A stretch of 64,000 bases of DNA from Prevotella sp. (GCA_017538105.1 JAFYJN010000085.1:1-64000); one strand, 5' to 3'. Shown: positions 33,481-43,245, counted from the stretch's first letter. The notes: a model not told the origin generated them from the letters alone. Numbers and translations are program-made.

Positions 33481-33514
33481 AAAAAACCCGGCTCAGGATT
33501 TCTCCATTACCGGG
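33481..33514 (-). terminator. Terminator of tRNA-Phe
   Basis: On the minus strand CCCGG ... CCGGG is followed directly by TTTTTT, 17 bases after the tRNA 3' end. Confidence 0.6.
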
Positions 33515-33530
33515 CTAATGAAAGGAGGAG

Positions 33531-33603
33531 TGGTACCTCCAGGAATCGAACCGGGGACACACGGATTTTCAGTCCGATGCTCTACCAACTGAGCTAAGGC
33601 ACC
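33531..33603 (-). tRNA. tRNA-Phe (anticodon GAA)
   Basis: The minus strand folds as a cloverleaf of 73 bases. The acceptor arms GGTGCCT / AGGTACC include one G-U pair. D-loop CTCAGTTGGTAGAG, anticodon loop CTGAAAA with anticodon GAA, T-arm GGTTCGATTCC. The 3' CCA is not encoded (A is followed by CTC). It stands at the right edge of the phage-like island, and tRNA genes are common integration sites, but no att repeat was found. Confidence 0.95.
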
Positions 33604-33707
33604 CTTTCTTTCTTATTTGCGGATGCAAAGGTACACATATTTTTCCTTTCTCCAACTATCCTGAGGGAAAAAACTATTTTGGTTAACTTTTATTAACAAT
33701 ACAAACA

Positions 33708-35006
33708 TTACAAGCTGTAGAAGGTGGTGAATGCCTTGACACAGAAGAGATGGTCGTCGACACTGCCAGTTTCGCGACAGCTATGCATGGCGAGGATGGC
33801 GTTACCCATATCTACGCCTCGAAGTGGGATGGATGAGGCGAGGATGTTGCCCAGGGTGCTTCCACCAGCCACATCGCTGTGGTTGACAAAGCGTTGGCAT
33901 GGTACTCCCGCCTTACGGCATACCTCGGCGAAGACAGCCGCCGAAGCCGCATCGGACGCATATTTCTGGGCCGCGTTGAACTTGATAACCGGTCCTCCAC
34001 CCAGCACGGGATGGTTAGTCGGGTCGTATTTCTCGCTGTAGTTCGGATGCCACGCATGGGCATTGTCAGCCGACACCATGAACGCCCGTTCCACCGCCTG
34101 CGCGAAGGCCTCCGTGGAGCCTGACTGTGCCAAAGCAATGCGTTGGAGCATCATGGCGAGGAATGGGCTGCCCGCTCCCTGTTTGGTCTGCGACCCCGTC
34201 TCCTCGTTGTCGAAGATGGCGAGCACCTTTGTGGTGTCTGATTTTTTGGAATTGAGCAGAGCCTCCAGTCCTGCATAGCACATGGAGAGGTCATCAAGCC
34301 GTCCCGATGAGATGAACTCGTTGTGTACGCCGAAGGTGCAAGCTGGCGAAGCGTCGGCCAAGTAGATGTCAAAGTCGAGAATATCGTCGGCCTTCACTGG
34401 CTGTTGTTTGTTCAGTTCGTCGAGGATGACATTCATGAGCATGTTGCCCCTTTCGAGCTCATCGTTTACTATGCCCAAAATGGGCAGCATGTCTTTTTGC
34501 TTGCTCAGGCACACCCCCTCGTTCACCTGTCTATTAAAATGGATAGCCAGGTTGCTGATTTGGAGTAGTGGTCGTTTCACATGGATGAGCAGCGTCTTCG
34601 GTTCCATGGGGTTGTCGGTGCGGATGATGACACGACCCGCGATGGTCAGCGGTCGGTCGAACCACGTTGACATGATAGGTCCGCCATACACCTCAGTATT
34701 CAGTTTCACGATGCCTCCCTCGCATAGCATCTCCGCGTTGGGTTTAATGCGGAAGGTGGGCGAATCGCAGTGGGCACAAATCATGTGAAAGCCTTTGTCA
34801 GCCAAGGGTTTGGCACCTATCTCGAAAGCATAGACAGAAGAGTCGTTTTTAGTAACGAAGAATTTGTCGCCTTTTTTCACTTTTCCGAGGGGTTCACGCG
34901 GGTCGATGCGCCGGTATCCCGCTTTTTCGAGTTCGGAAACGATGTTTTTCACCGCGAGGAAGTTAATGGGTGAATTGTCAAGAAAATGTAGAAGTGTATT
35001 GATCAT
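33708..35006 (-). CDS. M18 family aminopeptidase
   Basis: A dinuclear-zinc aminopeptidase removing N-terminal residues, often acidic ones. Cytoplasmic, 432 residues. Metal and catalytic motifs are present: HMICAHCDSPTFRIKP (about 77-92), FDNEETGSQTKQGAGS (about 265-280) and the final zinc ligand in VNHSDVAGGSTLGN (about 380-393). Start MINTLLHFLDNSP at 35006, with a TATCTTTG element 23 bases upstream. It is divergent from valS. Confidence 0.93.
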   Translation of the reverse strand: MINTLLHFLDNSPINFLAVKNIVSELEKAGYRRIDPREPLGKVKKGDKFFVTKNDSSVYAFEIGAKPLADKGFHMICAHCDSPTFRIKPNAEMLCEGGIVKLNTEVYGGPIMSTWFDRPLTIAGRVIIRTDNPMEPKTLLIHVKRPLLQISNLAIHFNRQVNEGVCLSKQKDMLPILGIVNDELERGNMLMNVILDELNKQQPVKADDILDFDIYLADASPACTFGVHNEFISSGRLDDLSMCYAGLEALLNSKKSDTTKVLAIFDNEETGSQTKQGAGSPFLAMMLQRIALAQSGSTEAFAQAVERAFMVSADNAHAWHPNYSEKYDPTNHPVLGGGPVIKFNAAQKYASDAASAAVFAEVCRKAGVPCQRFVNHSDVAGGSTLGNILASSIPLRGVDMGNAILAMHSCRETGSVDDHLFCVKAFTTFYSL

Positions 35007-35029
35007 AGGTTCTGATGGTAATGTTTTTG

Positions 35030-35037
35030 CAAAGATA
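35030..35037 (-). promoter_or_regulatory. Promoter -7 element TATCTTTG for the M18 peptidase
   Basis: CAAAGATA on the plus strand, giving a leader of under 20 bases. Confidence 0.6.
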
Positions 35038-35100
35038 CTGTAAAAAAGGGATTTTCATTACTTTATTATGGTAGAATTTGAATAATTCGCGGAAAAGCAG

Positions 35101-35108
35101 TAATTTTG
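35101..35108 (+). promoter_or_regulatory. Promoter -7 element TAATTTTG for valS
   Basis: It would give a leader of about 155 bases that contains two family g repeats. Confidence 0.5.
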
Positions 35109-35129
35109 CGGGCAAAATTTGAAATGAGG

Positions 35130-35226
35130 GAGGGTAAAACCCACCCCGGCCCTCCCAAGGGAGGGGGAAGGAAGAGATGAGGAGGGGAACCCACCCCAAC
35201 CCTCCCAAGGGAGGGGGAAGGAAGAG
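35130..35226. repeat. Two tandem family g repeats in the valS leader
   Basis: Two near-identical units, each CCCACCCC(GG/AA)CCCTCCC then AAGGGAGGGGGAAGGAAGAG. On the RNA each can form a CCCTCCC / GGGAGGG hairpin with a tiny loop. Confidence 0.8.
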
Positions 35227-35269
35227 GTTGATGTAAATATTGCAAAAACATATACATTAAATAGGTACA

Positions 35270-38014
35270 ATGGAATTAGCAACGAAGTACGACCCGCAAG
35301 TGGTGGAGTCGAAATGGTATGAGTATTGGTTGGAGCACAAGTTGTTCAGTTCAAAGCCCGACGGCAGGGAGCCTTACACGATAGTAATTCCCCCACCCAA
35401 TGTGACCGGTGTGCTGCACATGGGACACATGCTGAACAACACCATCCAGGACATTTTGGTTCGCCGCGCCCGTATGGAAGGCAAGAACGCCTGTTGGGTG
35501 CCCGGCACCGACCATGCGTCGATAGCCACCGAGGCCAAGGTTGTGAAGAAGCTGGCCGAGCAAGGCATCAAGAAGCGCGACCTTAGCCGTGACGAATTCC
35601 TTGGTCATGCATGGGACTGGACACATGAGCATGGCGGCATTATCCTGAAGCAGTTGCGCCGTCTGGGAGCCTCCTGTGAATGGGACCGTACCGCTTTCAC
35701 GATGGACGACACCCGTTCGGAGAGTGTCAAGAAGGTATTTGTCGACCTTTACAACAAAGGCCTTATCTATCGTGGGCTGCGCATGGTGAACTGGGACCCG
35801 AAGGCCCTGACCGCGCTGAGTACCGAGGAGGTGATTTATAGGGAGGAGCAGAGCCACCTATACCACTTGAAATACTATGTAGTCGGTCTGGAAAAGTTGG
35901 ACGGCGAAGAGGCACTGATGGAAGCTGGCAACGTGATACATAAAGACGCCAACGGCTATTATGCCGTGGTGGCCACCACTCGTCCCGAGACCATCATGGG
36001 CGACACTGCCATGTGCATCAACCCCAAGGACCCGAAGAACCAATGGTTGAAAGGCCGCAAGGTGATTGTTCCCTTGGTAGGTCGTGAGATACCCGTCATC
36101 GAGGACCGCTATGTGGACATCGAGTTCGGTACCGGCTGTCTGAAGGTTACGCCCGCCCATGACACCAACGATTACATGCTGGGCAAGACGCATAACCTGG
36201 AGACCATCGACATCTTCAATGCCGACGGCACCATCTCCGAGCAGTCGCCCCTGTATGTAGGTATGGACCGCATGGACTGCCGCAAGCAGATTGTGGAAGA
36301 CCTCAAGAGCGCCGGGTTGATGGAACGCGTGGAAGACTACACCAACAAGGTGGGTTACAGCGAGCGCAATCCCGACACCGCCATCGAACCCCGTCTCTCG
36401 TTGCAGTGGTTCCTGAAGATGCAGCACTTCGCCGACATCGCCTTGCCTCCCGTGATGAGCGGTGAGATGCAGTTCTATCCTGCCAAATACAAGAACACCT
36501 ACAAGAACTGGCTGGAAAACATCCAAGACTGGTGTATCTCGCGCCAATTGTGGTGGGGTCATCGTATCCCCGCCTATTATATCACCTTCCCCAACGCCTC
36601 CGAAGGAAATGAGTGTGACGTGCCTGAAGATGCATTCGTGGTGGCCATGAATGAGACTGAAGCACGGGCATTGGCCTTGGAGCAGTATCCCACTTTGAAA
36701 GACGTTGATTTCACCCTTCGCCAAGACGAAGATGCCCTGGACACCTGGTTCTCGTCATGGCTGTGGCCCGTGTCGCTCTTCGACGGCATCAACAATCCCG
36801 GCAATGAAGAGATATCCTATTATTACCCCACGAGCGACCTTGTCACCGCCCCCGATATTATCTTCTTCTGGGTGGCCCGCATGATTATGGCAGGCGAGGA
36901 GTATATGGGCAAGATACCCTTCAAGAACGTCTATTTCACCGGTATCGTGCGCGACAAGCTGGGAAGGAAGATGTCGAAAAGTCTCGGCAATTCGCCCGAC
37001 CCCATCGAGTTGATAGACCGATACGGCGCCGATGGTGTGCGCATGGGCATGATGCTCTGTGCCCCGGCCGGCAACGACATCCTGTTTGACGAGAGTCTGT
37101 GCGAGCAAGGCCGCAACTTCAACAACAAGATCTGGAACGCTTTCCGTTTGGTGAAAGGTTGGCAAGTGAGCGACACCGAGCAGAGTGCCGCCAACAAGAT
37201 GGCCACCGACTGGTTCGCCGCCCAACTCAGGAAAACCTCCGCCGAGGTGGACGACCTGTTCAAGAAATACCGCATCTCCGAAGCCCTAATGGCCGTTTAC
37301 CAACTGTTCTGGGACGAGTTCTCAAGTTGGTATCTGGAGATGGTGAAGCCCGCCTACGGAAGTGCCATCGACCGCACCACCTACGAAGCTACGCTCGGTT
37401 ATTTCGACACCCTGCTGAAAATGCTCCATCCGTTCATGCCCTTCATCACCGAAGAGCTATGGCAGCACCTGTATGACCGCAACGAGGGCGACAGCATCAT
37501 GCGCGAACAACTGTCGTTGGATGCGTTGAGTGCCGACGATGAGGCGTTGATTGCCCAGATAGAGACGGTGAAAGCCGTGGTGAGCGGCGTACGCACCATC
37601 CGTTCGACCAAGAACATCGCCCCCAAGGAATCGTTGGACCTGTTGAGTGTGGGCCATGACTTCGTGGGCGACCAGACCGCCATAGTCGAGAAGATGGCCA
37701 ACCTGAAGTCACTGAGTCGTGCAGACGAGAAACCCGGCGACGCCGCTCAGTTCATGGTAGGCACCACGGAGTGGGCCGTCCCCTTGGGCAGTCTGATTGA
37801 CGTAGAGGCCGAGATAACCAAGCAAGAGGCACAGTTGAAACATCTGGAAGGATTCCTAATGGGTGTTGAGAAGAAGCTTTCGAACGAACGTTTCGTGGCC
37901 AACGCCCCCGAGGCCGTGGTCGCCTTGGAGCGCAAGAAGCAACATGATGCGCAGGAGAAGATTGCTGCACTGAAGGAAAGCCTCAAACAGTTACGAATGA
38001 CGACATCCGAGTGA
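35270..38014 (+). CDS. valS: Valyl-tRNA synthetase
   Basis: A class I synthetase with editing activity. 914 residues, slightly longer than usual. The HIGH region is [15 protein letters not shown] (about 42-56) and the KMSKS loop is [11 protein letters not shown] (about 563-573). The editing domain lies between them ([13 protein letters not shown], about 240). The anticodon-binding domain and the C-terminal coiled coil (about 845-905, beginning [17 protein letters not shown]) are complete. The last residues (LRMTTSE) are encoded by family c-type sequence that runs on past the stop codon. It is divergent from the M18 gene. Confidence 0.97.
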   Translation: MELATKYDPQVVESKWYEYWLEHKLFSSKPDGREPYTIVIPPPNVTGVLHMGHMLNNTIQDILVRRARMEGKNACWVPGTDHASIATEAKVVKKLAEQGIKKRDLSRDEFLGHAWDWTHEHGGIILKQLRRLGASCEWDRTAFTMDDTRSESVKKVFVDLYNKGLIYRGLRMVNWDPKALTALSTEEVIYREEQSHLYHLKYYVVGLEKLDGEEALMEAGNVIHKDANGYYAVVATTRPETIMGDTAMCINPKDPKNQWLKGRKVIVPLVGREIPVIEDRYVDIEFGTGCLKVTPAHDTNDYMLGKTHNLETIDIFNADGTISEQSPLYVGMDRMDCRKQIVEDLKSAGLMERVEDYTNKVGYSERNPDTAIEPRLSLQWFLKMQHFADIALPPVMSGEMQFYPAKYKNTYKNWLENIQDWCISRQLWWGHRIPAYYITFPNASEGNECDVPEDAFVVAMNETEARALALEQYPTLKDVDFTLRQDEDALDTWFSSWLWPVSLFDGINNPGNEEISYYYPTSDLVTAPDIIFFWVARMIMAGEEYMGKIPFKNVYFTGIVRDKLGRKMSKSLGNSPDPIELIDRYGADGVRMGMMLCAPAGNDILFDESLCEQGRNFNNKIWNAFRLVKGWQVSDTEQSAANKMATDWFAAQLRKTSAEVDDLFKKYRISEALMAVYQLFWDEFSSWYLEMVKPAYGSAIDRTTYEATLGYFDTLLKMLHPFMPFITEELWQHLYDRNEGDSIMREQLSLDALSADDEALIAQIETVKAVVSGVRTIRSTKNIAPKESLDLLSVGHDFVGDQTAIVEKMANLKSLSRADEKPGDAAQFMVGTTEWAVPLGSLIDVEAEITKQEAQLKHLEGFLMGVEKKLSNERFVANAPEAVVALERKKQHDAQEKIAALKESLKQLRMTTSE

Positions 38015-38044
38015 CGAGTTACAAGTTATTATTGTCATTTAAAA

Positions 38045-39001
38045 ATGAGGCGTAAAACACGAAGGTTGTTCAAGGCGCTGGGCATCTGTCTGGTTGTCGT
38101 GGTGATTCTCGCCATTACCGGTGGCAGTGTCTATATGCTTCATTTCTCCCTGGGTGATTCCAGCGGGAGGGACAGTCTTTTGGCCGAGCAACGTTTGTCA
38201 GAAGAATATCCCCATATAAAGGTTTGGGCAGACAGTCTGCGTCGCACCCATGTTATCCGCGATACCTTCATGACCACCAACGACGGCCGTCAGTTGCATG
38301 CCCTGTATGCCGCCGCTCCCTCCCCCACACGGAAAACCGCCTTTGTGATTCACGGCTACACATGCAACGCCGTATATTACCTATATATAGGTTACCTGTT
38401 CCGCGAGACCTTGGGTATGAACATTTTCATACCCGACCTGCACGCCCATGGACAGAGCGATGGCAGGATGATTCAGATGGGATGGAAAGACGCCGACGAT
38501 ATGTTGGAATGGTTGCCGTTGTGCAACGACCTGTTTCGTGACAGCTTAGACGCGGAGATTGTGGTTCATGGCACCTCTATGGGTGGTGCCACCGCCATGA
38601 ACCTATCCGGGAAGGAAGACATGGAGTATGTGAAGGCCTACATAGAAGACAGCGGCTACACCAGTGTGTGGGATGAGTTTTCGTATGAGTTGTCCGACGG
38701 GTTTGGTCTTCCGGAAATCCCCTTGATGTACACCACCAGCGCTTTGTGCAAGTTGTTGAATGGCTGGAGTTTCGGCGAAGCCAACAGCGTGGAAATGGTG
38801 AAGCGATGCTTGAAACCCATGCTGTTCATCCACAGCGACAACGACAAGTTTGTGCCCTCATGGATGGTTCATCCCCTGTATGAGGCCAAGCCAGAGCCCA
38901 AGACGTTATGGATAGTGCCGAAGAGTGCCCACCACGAAGCCTACCGCGATTATCCCGAAGAATATGCGCGGCGAGTGAGAGAGTTCTTGGGAAAATTATA
39001 A
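38045..39001 (+). CDS. Membrane-anchored alpha/beta hydrolase
   Basis: 318 residues. One N-terminal membrane helix (about 12-33, ICLVVVVILAITGGSVYML) probably anchors it with the catalytic domain outside the cytoplasm. The hydrolase fold shows the oxyanion strand TAFVIHGYTCNA (about 99-110), the nucleophile elbow GTSMGG (about 180), an acid in FIHSDNDKFVP (about 260) and the catalytic His in SAHHEAYRDYP (about 298). Substrate unknown. It starts 30 bases after valS and may share its transcript. A family d repeat begins at its stop codon. Confidence 0.85.
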   Translation: MRRKTRRLFKALGICLVVVVILAITGGSVYMLHFSLGDSSGRDSLLAEQRLSEEYPHIKVWADSLRRTHVIRDTFMTTNDGRQLHALYAAAPSPTRKTAFVIHGYTCNAVYYLYIGYLFRETLGMNIFIPDLHAHGQSDGRMIQMGWKDADDMLEWLPLCNDLFRDSLDAEIVVHGTSMGGATAMNLSGKEDMEYVKAYIEDSGYTSVWDEFSYELSDGFGLPEIPLMYTTSALCKLLNGWSFGEANSVEMVKRCLKPMLFIHSDNDKFVPSWMVHPLYEAKPEPKTLWIVPKSAHHEAYRDYPEEYARRVREFLGKL

Positions 39002-39035
39002 GATTAAAAGATTATAAAATTAGAAGATTGGTTAA
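39000..39035. repeat. Family d AT-rich repeat
   Basis: AAGATTAAAAGATTATAAAA and TTAGAAGATTGG, beginning at the hydrolase stop codon. Confidence 0.6.
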
Positions 39036-39066
39036 GCGGTACGTTACTGAAAAAAAAGAGTGGGAA

Positions 39067-40782
39067 CTATTCCCACTCTATTGTTGATGGCGGTTTGGAG
39101 GAGATGTCGTAACAAACGCGGTTCACCCCTTTTACCTTATTTATTATCTCATTAGACACTTTGGCCATAAAGTCGTAGGGCAGATGCGCCCAGTCGGCTG
39201 TCATGGCGTCCGTACTGGTGACCGCCCGTAACGCCACGGGATGTTCATAGGTACGCTCATCTCCCATAACCCCTACGCTGCGCACGGTAGAGAGGAGTAT
39301 GGCCCCTGCCTGCCATATTTGATCGTAGAGTGACACCTCTATTGAGGATTGAGAGTTGAGGGTAGAGGGTTGAGATGCTGTCGGTACTCCAGCGGCGAGC
39401 ACGCGACGTGCATCTTCACCAGAAAGACTCACCTTATAGTCACGTAGAGCACGGATATAGATATCGTCGGCATCTTGAAGAATACGCACTTTTTCCGGTG
39501 TGATGTCGCCAAGGATACGCACCGCCAGCCCCGGTCCCGGGAAAGGATGACGTGTGATGAGATGTTCAGGCATTCCCAGTTGCCGCCCTACCCTTCGCAC
39601 TTCGTCTTTGAACAACCATTTCAGAGGTTCGCAGAGTTGGAGATGCATCTCTTTGGGCAACCCTCCCACATTGTGGTGGCTTTTGATCACTTTACCCGTG
39701 ATGTTCAGACTCTCGATGCGGTCGGGATAGATGGTACCCTGGGCCAGCCATCGTGCATCGGCAATCTTTTTTGCCTCCGCATTGAACACCTCTATGAAAT
39801 CACGACCTATGATTTTGCGTTTCTGTTCCGGGTCGCTGACTCCTTTCAAGTCGTTGAAAAACCGTTCGCTGGCATCCACGCCAATGACATTCAGTCCCAG
39901 TCCCTTATAATCCTCCATCACCTGTGTGAACTCGTTTTTACGGAGCATGCCATGATCGACGAAGATACACGTGAGGTTCTTGCCGATGGCCCTATTGAGC
40001 AGCACCGCCGCCACTGACGAGTCGACACCACCGGAGAGTCCCAGAATCACACGGTCGTCACCCAACTGTTCCTTTAGTTCAGCCACTGTAGAGTCAACAA
40101 ACGACGCGGCGCTCCAGTCCTGTCGTGAGCCACAGATATCAACTACGAAGTTTTTGAGCAGGAGACTGCCCTGAATGGTGTGGAACACCTCCGGGTGGAA
40201 CTGTACCGCCCAGACTTTGTTGAGTGTTGACTGTTGAGCGTTGAGTGTTGAATTGTCGCTGCGCGATGAAGAATTATCCAATTGTGAATCACGGGGTTTG
40301 AGAGGTTCTTGGGCACTCCAATAGGCCGCATATTTCACGTCGGCGGTGGAGGCGATACACTCGAAACCTTCGGGAATGGCCGTGATGGTATCGCCATGGC
40401 TCATCCACACCTGCGAATGTTGTTCGAATCCCCGGAAGAGAGGATTATCAACGTCGACGGTCTGCAGGTGCGCCCTTCCATATTCCCGCGAGCCAGCCTT
40501 CTCCACTTTTCCCCCGCCACTATGGGCAATGAACTGCGCGCCGTAGCAGATGCCGAGCACCGGTATCCTGCCCACGAACTGAGAGAGGTCTACTTTGAAT
40601 GCCTCTGGGTCATGGACCGAGAAGGGTGAACCACTGAGGATGACTCCAATGACCGACGGGTCGTCGTTGGGGAATTTATTATAAGGTAATATCTCGCAGA
40701 ACGTGTCGAGTTCGCGCACTCGCCGTCCGATGAGTTGTGTGGTCTGTGAGCCGAAGTCGAGGATGATGATTTTCTGTTGCAT
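39067..40782 (-). CDS. guaA: GMP synthase (glutamine-hydrolysing) with two repeat-derived inserts
   Basis: Converts XMP to GMP using glutamine. 571 residues, about 50 more than the usual 510-525. The glutaminase domain has [15 protein letters not shown] with the nucleophile Cys (about 79), and QFHPEVFH carries the catalytic His and Glu region. The PP-loop is [12 protein letters not shown] (about 252-263) and the C-terminal dimerisation domain ends [13 protein letters not shown]. The excess length falls in two places: residues about 158-188 (containing [12 protein letters not shown]) and about 460-482 (containing [12 protein letters not shown]). Both are coded by the intergenic family b repeat and both keep the frame. 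All catalytic motifs remain, and there is no second copy in the window, so I infer the protein works. Confidence 0.95.
   Translation of the reverse strand: MQQKIIILDFGSQTTQLIGRRVRELDTFCEILPYNKFPNDDPSVIGVILSGSPFSVHDPEAFKVDLSQFVGRIPVLGICYGAQFIAHSGGGKVEKAGSREYGRAHLQTVDVDNPLFRGFEQHSQVWMSHGDTITAIPEGFECIASTADVKYAAYWSAQEPLKPRDSQLDNSSSRSDNSTLNAQQSTLNKVWAVQFHPEVFHTIQGSLLLKNFVVDICGSRQDWSAASFVDSTVAELKEQLGDDRVILGLSGGVDSSVAAVLLNRAIGKNLTCIFVDHGMLRKNEFTQVMEDYKGLGLNVIGVDASERFFNDLKGVSDPEQKRKIIGRDFIEVFNAEAKKIADARWLAQGTIYPDRIESLNITGKVIKSHHNVGGLPKEMHLQLCEPLKWLFKDEVRRVGRQLGMPEHLITRHPFPGPGLAVRILGDITPEKVRILQDADDIYIRALRDYKVSLSGEDARRVLAAGVPTASQPSTLNSQSSIEVSLYDQIWQAGAILLSTVRSVGVMGDERTYEHPVALRAVTSTDAMTADWAHLPYDFMAKVSNEIINKVKGVNRVCYDISSKPPSTIEWE
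39337..39375. repeat. Family b repeat inside guaA, second insert
   Basis: Plus-strand CTATTGAGGATTGAGAGTTG then AGGGTAGAGGGTTGAG, in frame within guaA. Confidence 0.75.
40218..40310. repeat. Family b repeat inside guaA, first insert
   Basis: The core at 40219-40255 is four copies of a TTGAGTG-like word (GTTGAGTGTTGACTGTTGAG, then CGTTGAGTGTTGAATTG). The rest resembles the AATTGTGAATGACG words found at 45.5 kb. Confidence 0.8.
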
Positions 40783-40860
40783 GTGTTTTTAAATTAAGGG
40801 GCGAGGGGCAAGAGGTAAGAAAACACCTAATTACCCACCATGAATTATGATTTTGAATTG

Positions 40861-41598
40861 TTAACTTTGAATTAAGAACTGTTCAGCCTGGGTGAGGGAG
40901 TCGATTTTCCCCACGTCAAGGAGACGCAGGTCTTGTTGGATGACCGCCTTTATCTCTTTCTGAGCACAGGCTTTCAGGTAGAAGTCGACAATAGGGAACC
41001 TTTCTGGCCACTCATCCATGAGCGGGAAGAGTGTCGGCGAGAAGAGATGTATGCCAGAGAAAGCCAGTCGCCTGAGTTGGTTGTCATCGTCGGCCTTTTT
41101 TACCCATGAGAATGGAGATTTCATCTCCCCCGTGATCATATTTTTCCATCCTACAAGTCGTTGTTCATCGTCGAAAAGCAGTCGTCGTGATGACAGTCTA
41201 TCGCTGACGAGCAATACGGCGTCGGCCTTCACATTATATAAAGAATCGAGGCAAGCATTACTGAGGATGTCAACATTATGGATAAGTATCGGTTCCGAAT
41301 TATCGAACAGAGGTCGAGCCTTCTTGATGCCTCCACCCGTTTCAAGGAGTTGTTTCGATTCGTCGCTGATTCTAATGTCAATATTGGCAGGAGCATGACG
41401 GTCGAGATAATCCACGATTTGCGAGGAGAAATGATGAACATTCACCACCACCTTTTTGACATCTGTCATCTCCAGTTTATGCAACACATGATCTATGAGC
41501 GGTCTGCCCCCCACAGGAACGAGCGCCTTCGGCATCGAATCAGTGAGTGGCTTGAGGCGTGTGCCCAAACCAGCGGCAAATATCATAGCCTGTTTCAT
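40861..41598 (-). CDS. Sugar-phosphate nucleotidyltransferase (MurU/GMP-like)
   Basis: Transfers a nucleotide to a sugar-1-phosphate. 245 residues. The signature is MIFAAGLGTRLKPLTDSMPK (about 4-23), with KALVPVGGRPLIDH next. ILIHNVDILSN (about 105) supplies the metal-binding Asp. The compact size without a C-terminal left-handed helix fits MurNAc-1-phosphate uridylyltransferase or a mannose-1-phosphate guanylyltransferase-like enzyme. The start at 41598 is four bases after a TACTTTTG element, so the mRNA may be leaderless; the longer frame to 41613 would start upstream of that element. It follows guaA's start on the same strand but has its own promoter. Confidence 0.85.
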   Translation of the reverse strand: MKQAMIFAAGLGTRLKPLTDSMPKALVPVGGRPLIDHVLHKLEMTDVKKVVVNVHHFSSQIVDYLDRHAPANIDIRISDESKQLLETGGGIKKARPLFDNSEPILIHNVDILSNACLDSLYNVKADAVLLVSDRLSSRRLLFDDEQRLVGWKNMITGEMKSPFSWVKKADDDNQLRRLAFSGIHLFSPTLFPLMDEWPERFPIVDFYLKACAQKEIKAVIQQDLRLLDVGKIDSLTQAEQFLIQS

Positions 41599-41602
41599 GT
41601 TG

Positions 41603-41610
41603 CAAAAGTA
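41603..41610 (-). promoter_or_regulatory. Promoter -7 element TACTTTTG almost touching a start codon
   Basis: Only four bases (CAAC) separate it from the ATG at 41598. Confidence 0.45.
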
Positions 41611-41692
41611 CAAAATATTATTGAGAAATAAGAATTACATTATAAGAATGTTTGGTTAATGTTATAAGGAAGGGGGAAAAAGCTAAAAATCG

Positions 41693-41710
41693 ATTGTGTG
41701 GGCACACAAT
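41693..41710. promoter_or_regulatory. Short inverted repeat between divergent genes
   Basis: ATTGTGTG-GG-CACACAAT. A candidate operator for either neighbour. There is nothing else of note in 41611-41829. Confidence 0.35.
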
Positions 41711-41829
41711 TAATTCTTTAATATTTATTAACTATTCAAATGCTGCTGATTATCAATTAGTTGCAGATTTGTTACAAAAAAGCCAAAAAAAAAATCTTAA
41801 AAAATTGTTTGGGGTATAAAAAAAATACT

Positions 41830-41837
41830 TACCTTTG
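41830..41837 (+). promoter_or_regulatory. Promoter -7 element TACCTTTG
   Basis: 54 bases upstream of the Ala-rich lipoprotein start. Confidence 0.65.
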
Positions 41838-41890
41838 CAGCGTTTTAATAAACAACTGATTGTTTTACAGAATTTAAAAAGCAAAGAAAA

Positions 41891-42130
41891 ATGAAAAAAT
41901 TGGTATTTATGTTCGTAGCTATGGCTGCTATCTCTTTCGCTTCTTGCGATCAGAAGAAAGCTGGCGAGGCTGTTGAGGCTGCTGCTGATAGCGCTGCTGC
42001 TGTTGTTGACTCTGTTGCCGCTGCTGCTGACAGCACTGTTGCTGCTGTTGCTGATAGCGCCGCTGCTGTTGTTGACAGCACTGCTAAGGCTGCCGCTGCT
42101 GTCGTTGATAGCGCTGCTAAGGCTCAGTAA
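41891..42130 (+). CDS. Small Ala/Val/Asp/Ser repeat lipoprotein
   Basis: 79 residues. Lipoprotein signal MKKLVFMFVAMAAISFASCD with the lipobox Cys at 19. The rest is an imperfect repeat built on AAAVVDS and AAADST, containing no aromatic residue and few charges, likely one amphipathic or coiled helix. GCTGCTGTTG codon repeats produce it. Such proteins resemble small Lpp-like helical lipoproteins in design. It is a strong single-gene unit, with promoter and terminator both evident. It is probably abundant in the outer membrane, though this is inference. Confidence 0.75.
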   Translation: MKKLVFMFVAMAAISFASCDQKKAGEAVEAAADSAAAVVDSVAAAADSTVAAVADSAAAVVDSTAKAAAAVVDSAAKAQ

Positions 42131-42156
42131 TTTACGAACAGTAAATGAGAGAAATG

Positions 42157-42180
42157 ACCGCAGGACGATAGTTCTGCGGT
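42157..42180 (+). terminator. Terminator of the Ala-rich lipoprotein gene
   Basis: ACCGCAG / CTGCGGT arms followed by TTATTTTTTT. Confidence 0.75.
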
Positions 42181-42189
42181 TTATTTTTT

Positions 42190-42228
42190 TGCCTCCCCCT
42201 GCCCCCCCTCCAGTAGGGGGGGGGGGAT
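42190..42228. repeat. Family g repeat
   Basis: GCCTCCCCCTGCCCCCCCTC followed by CAGTAGGGGGGGGGG. Confidence 0.65.
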
Positions 42229-42249
42229 TTAAGAATGAGGAGCGAATAA

Positions 42250-42280
42250 AAAAACCTTCCCTATGTGGGGAAGGTTTTTT
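42250..42280. terminator. Bidirectional terminator
   Basis: AAACCTTCCC / GGGGAAGGTTT arms with A-run on one side and T-run on the other. It serves the export lipoprotein gene on the minus strand. Confidence 0.75.
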
Positions 42281-42302
42281 ATATGATATATGTTGAAGAA
42301 TA

Positions 42303-43103
42303 TTAATTTCTGAGGATGTTGACCAACAGAGAAGCCACAGATGTGACGATACCGATGAAGGAGAACCAAATAGTGGTGGAAGAACCAATACCTGAGTTCT
42401 TCGCCTTCACGCTGTTAGGCTCGATATAAAGAATATCGTTCTGCTGGAGGTAGTAATACGGCGAATTGATGATGTTGGCATCGGTGAGGTTCAGGCGGTG
42501 AACAGATTTCTGTCCGGAAGCATCCTCGCGAATGAGCATCACATTTTCGCGTTTACCATAGATGGAGAGGTCGCCGGCGCTCGCCAAGGCTTCTACGATG
42601 GACATCTTCTCTGTCGTCACGGGAATGACCTTCGGGCTTCCTACTTCGCCAATAACGGTAATACGGTAACTCGCCATGGTAACGGTGACCACAGGTTTCT
42701 CTGTTTTTGCCAAATACGGAGCAATCTTCTGCTCGATAAGGTCCTGGCATTCTGTCTTGGTAAGACCAATCACATGGAGTTTACCTACTACCGGGAAATT
42801 GATATCACCATTGTTGTCGACGAGATAGCCCTGCAACGAACCGCCTGTCTGTTGTATCGTCCCCTCTGAACCGAGGTGACGGGACACTGTAAGATTGAAA
42901 GGCGCGGATACCGTAGGATTGGTAGTATGCACGGTGATGTGTAGCATATCTTTTGGCATGATACGTGCGTCAAACAGTCCTTTTGATGCCGCGAAGCTGA
43001 TGGAGTCGGCATTTTGGAAATACGGAATCTGCTTGCTTGTGGTACAACTGCCCGCCAGCAAAATCATAGCCATGGCTACGATGGGAAGGATAAATTTCTT
43101 CAT
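42303..43103 (-). CDS. Polysaccharide export lipoprotein (Wza-type)
   Basis: An outer-membrane component of capsule or exopolysaccharide export. 266 residues. Lipoprotein signal MKKFILPIVAMAMILLAGSC with the lipobox Cys at 20. The poly-export domain (about 45-140) contains LFDARIMPKDMLHITVHTTN and GDINFPVVGKLHVIGLTK. An SLBB domain (about 142-225) starts VTVTMASYRITVIGEVGSP. A C-terminal membrane helix (TTIWFSFIGIVTSVASLLV) follows, as in BexD/CtrA-like members. No tyrosine-kinase or glycosyltransferase gene lies beside it, so it may serve a distant polysaccharide cluster. The promoter element is at 43129-43136. Confidence 0.9.
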   Translation of the reverse strand: MKKFILPIVAMAMILLAGSCTTSKQIPYFQNADSISFAASKGLFDARIMPKDMLHITVHTTNPTVSAPFNLTVSRHLGSEGTIQQTGGSLQGYLVDNNGDINFPVVGKLHVIGLTKTECQDLIEQKIAPYLAKTEKPVVTVTMASYRITVIGEVGSPKVIPVTTEKMSIVEALASAGDLSIYGKRENVMLIREDASGQKSVHRLNLTDANIINSPYYYLQQNDILYIEPNSVKAKNSGIGSSTTIWFSFIGIVTSVASLLVNILRN

Positions 43104-43128
43104 TTTAAGCCCTATTTTAATTTTTTTG

Positions 43129-43136
43129 CAAAAGTA
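43129..43136 (-). promoter_or_regulatory. Promoter -7 element TACTTTTG for the export lipoprotein
   Basis: CAAAAGTA on the plus strand, 26 bases upstream of the start. Confidence 0.6.
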
Positions 43137-43164
43137 ATTGTATTTTTTGATATTGGCAAATTTT

Positions 43165-43245
43165 TGAAAGGTAAAAAGAGAAGTAAAAAGGTAAAAGGGG
43201 AAAAAAGAAAAGGGAAACAGAGGGGAAAGTGCAAGGCGGAAGATT
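43165..43245. repeat. Family f A/G-rich repeat (GTAAAAAGG words)
   Basis: AAGGTAAAAAGAGAAGTAAAA and further variants, matching the tract at 51790-51895. Confidence 0.65.

Noticed and set aside
33243..33603. Intact prophage attachment site at tRNA-Phe
   Set aside because: No second copy of the tRNA 3' end was found near 27 kb by eye, and no integrase gene is present.
35858..36724. 288-residue minus-strand frame within valS
   Set aside because: Antisense shadow of a well-conserved synthetase.
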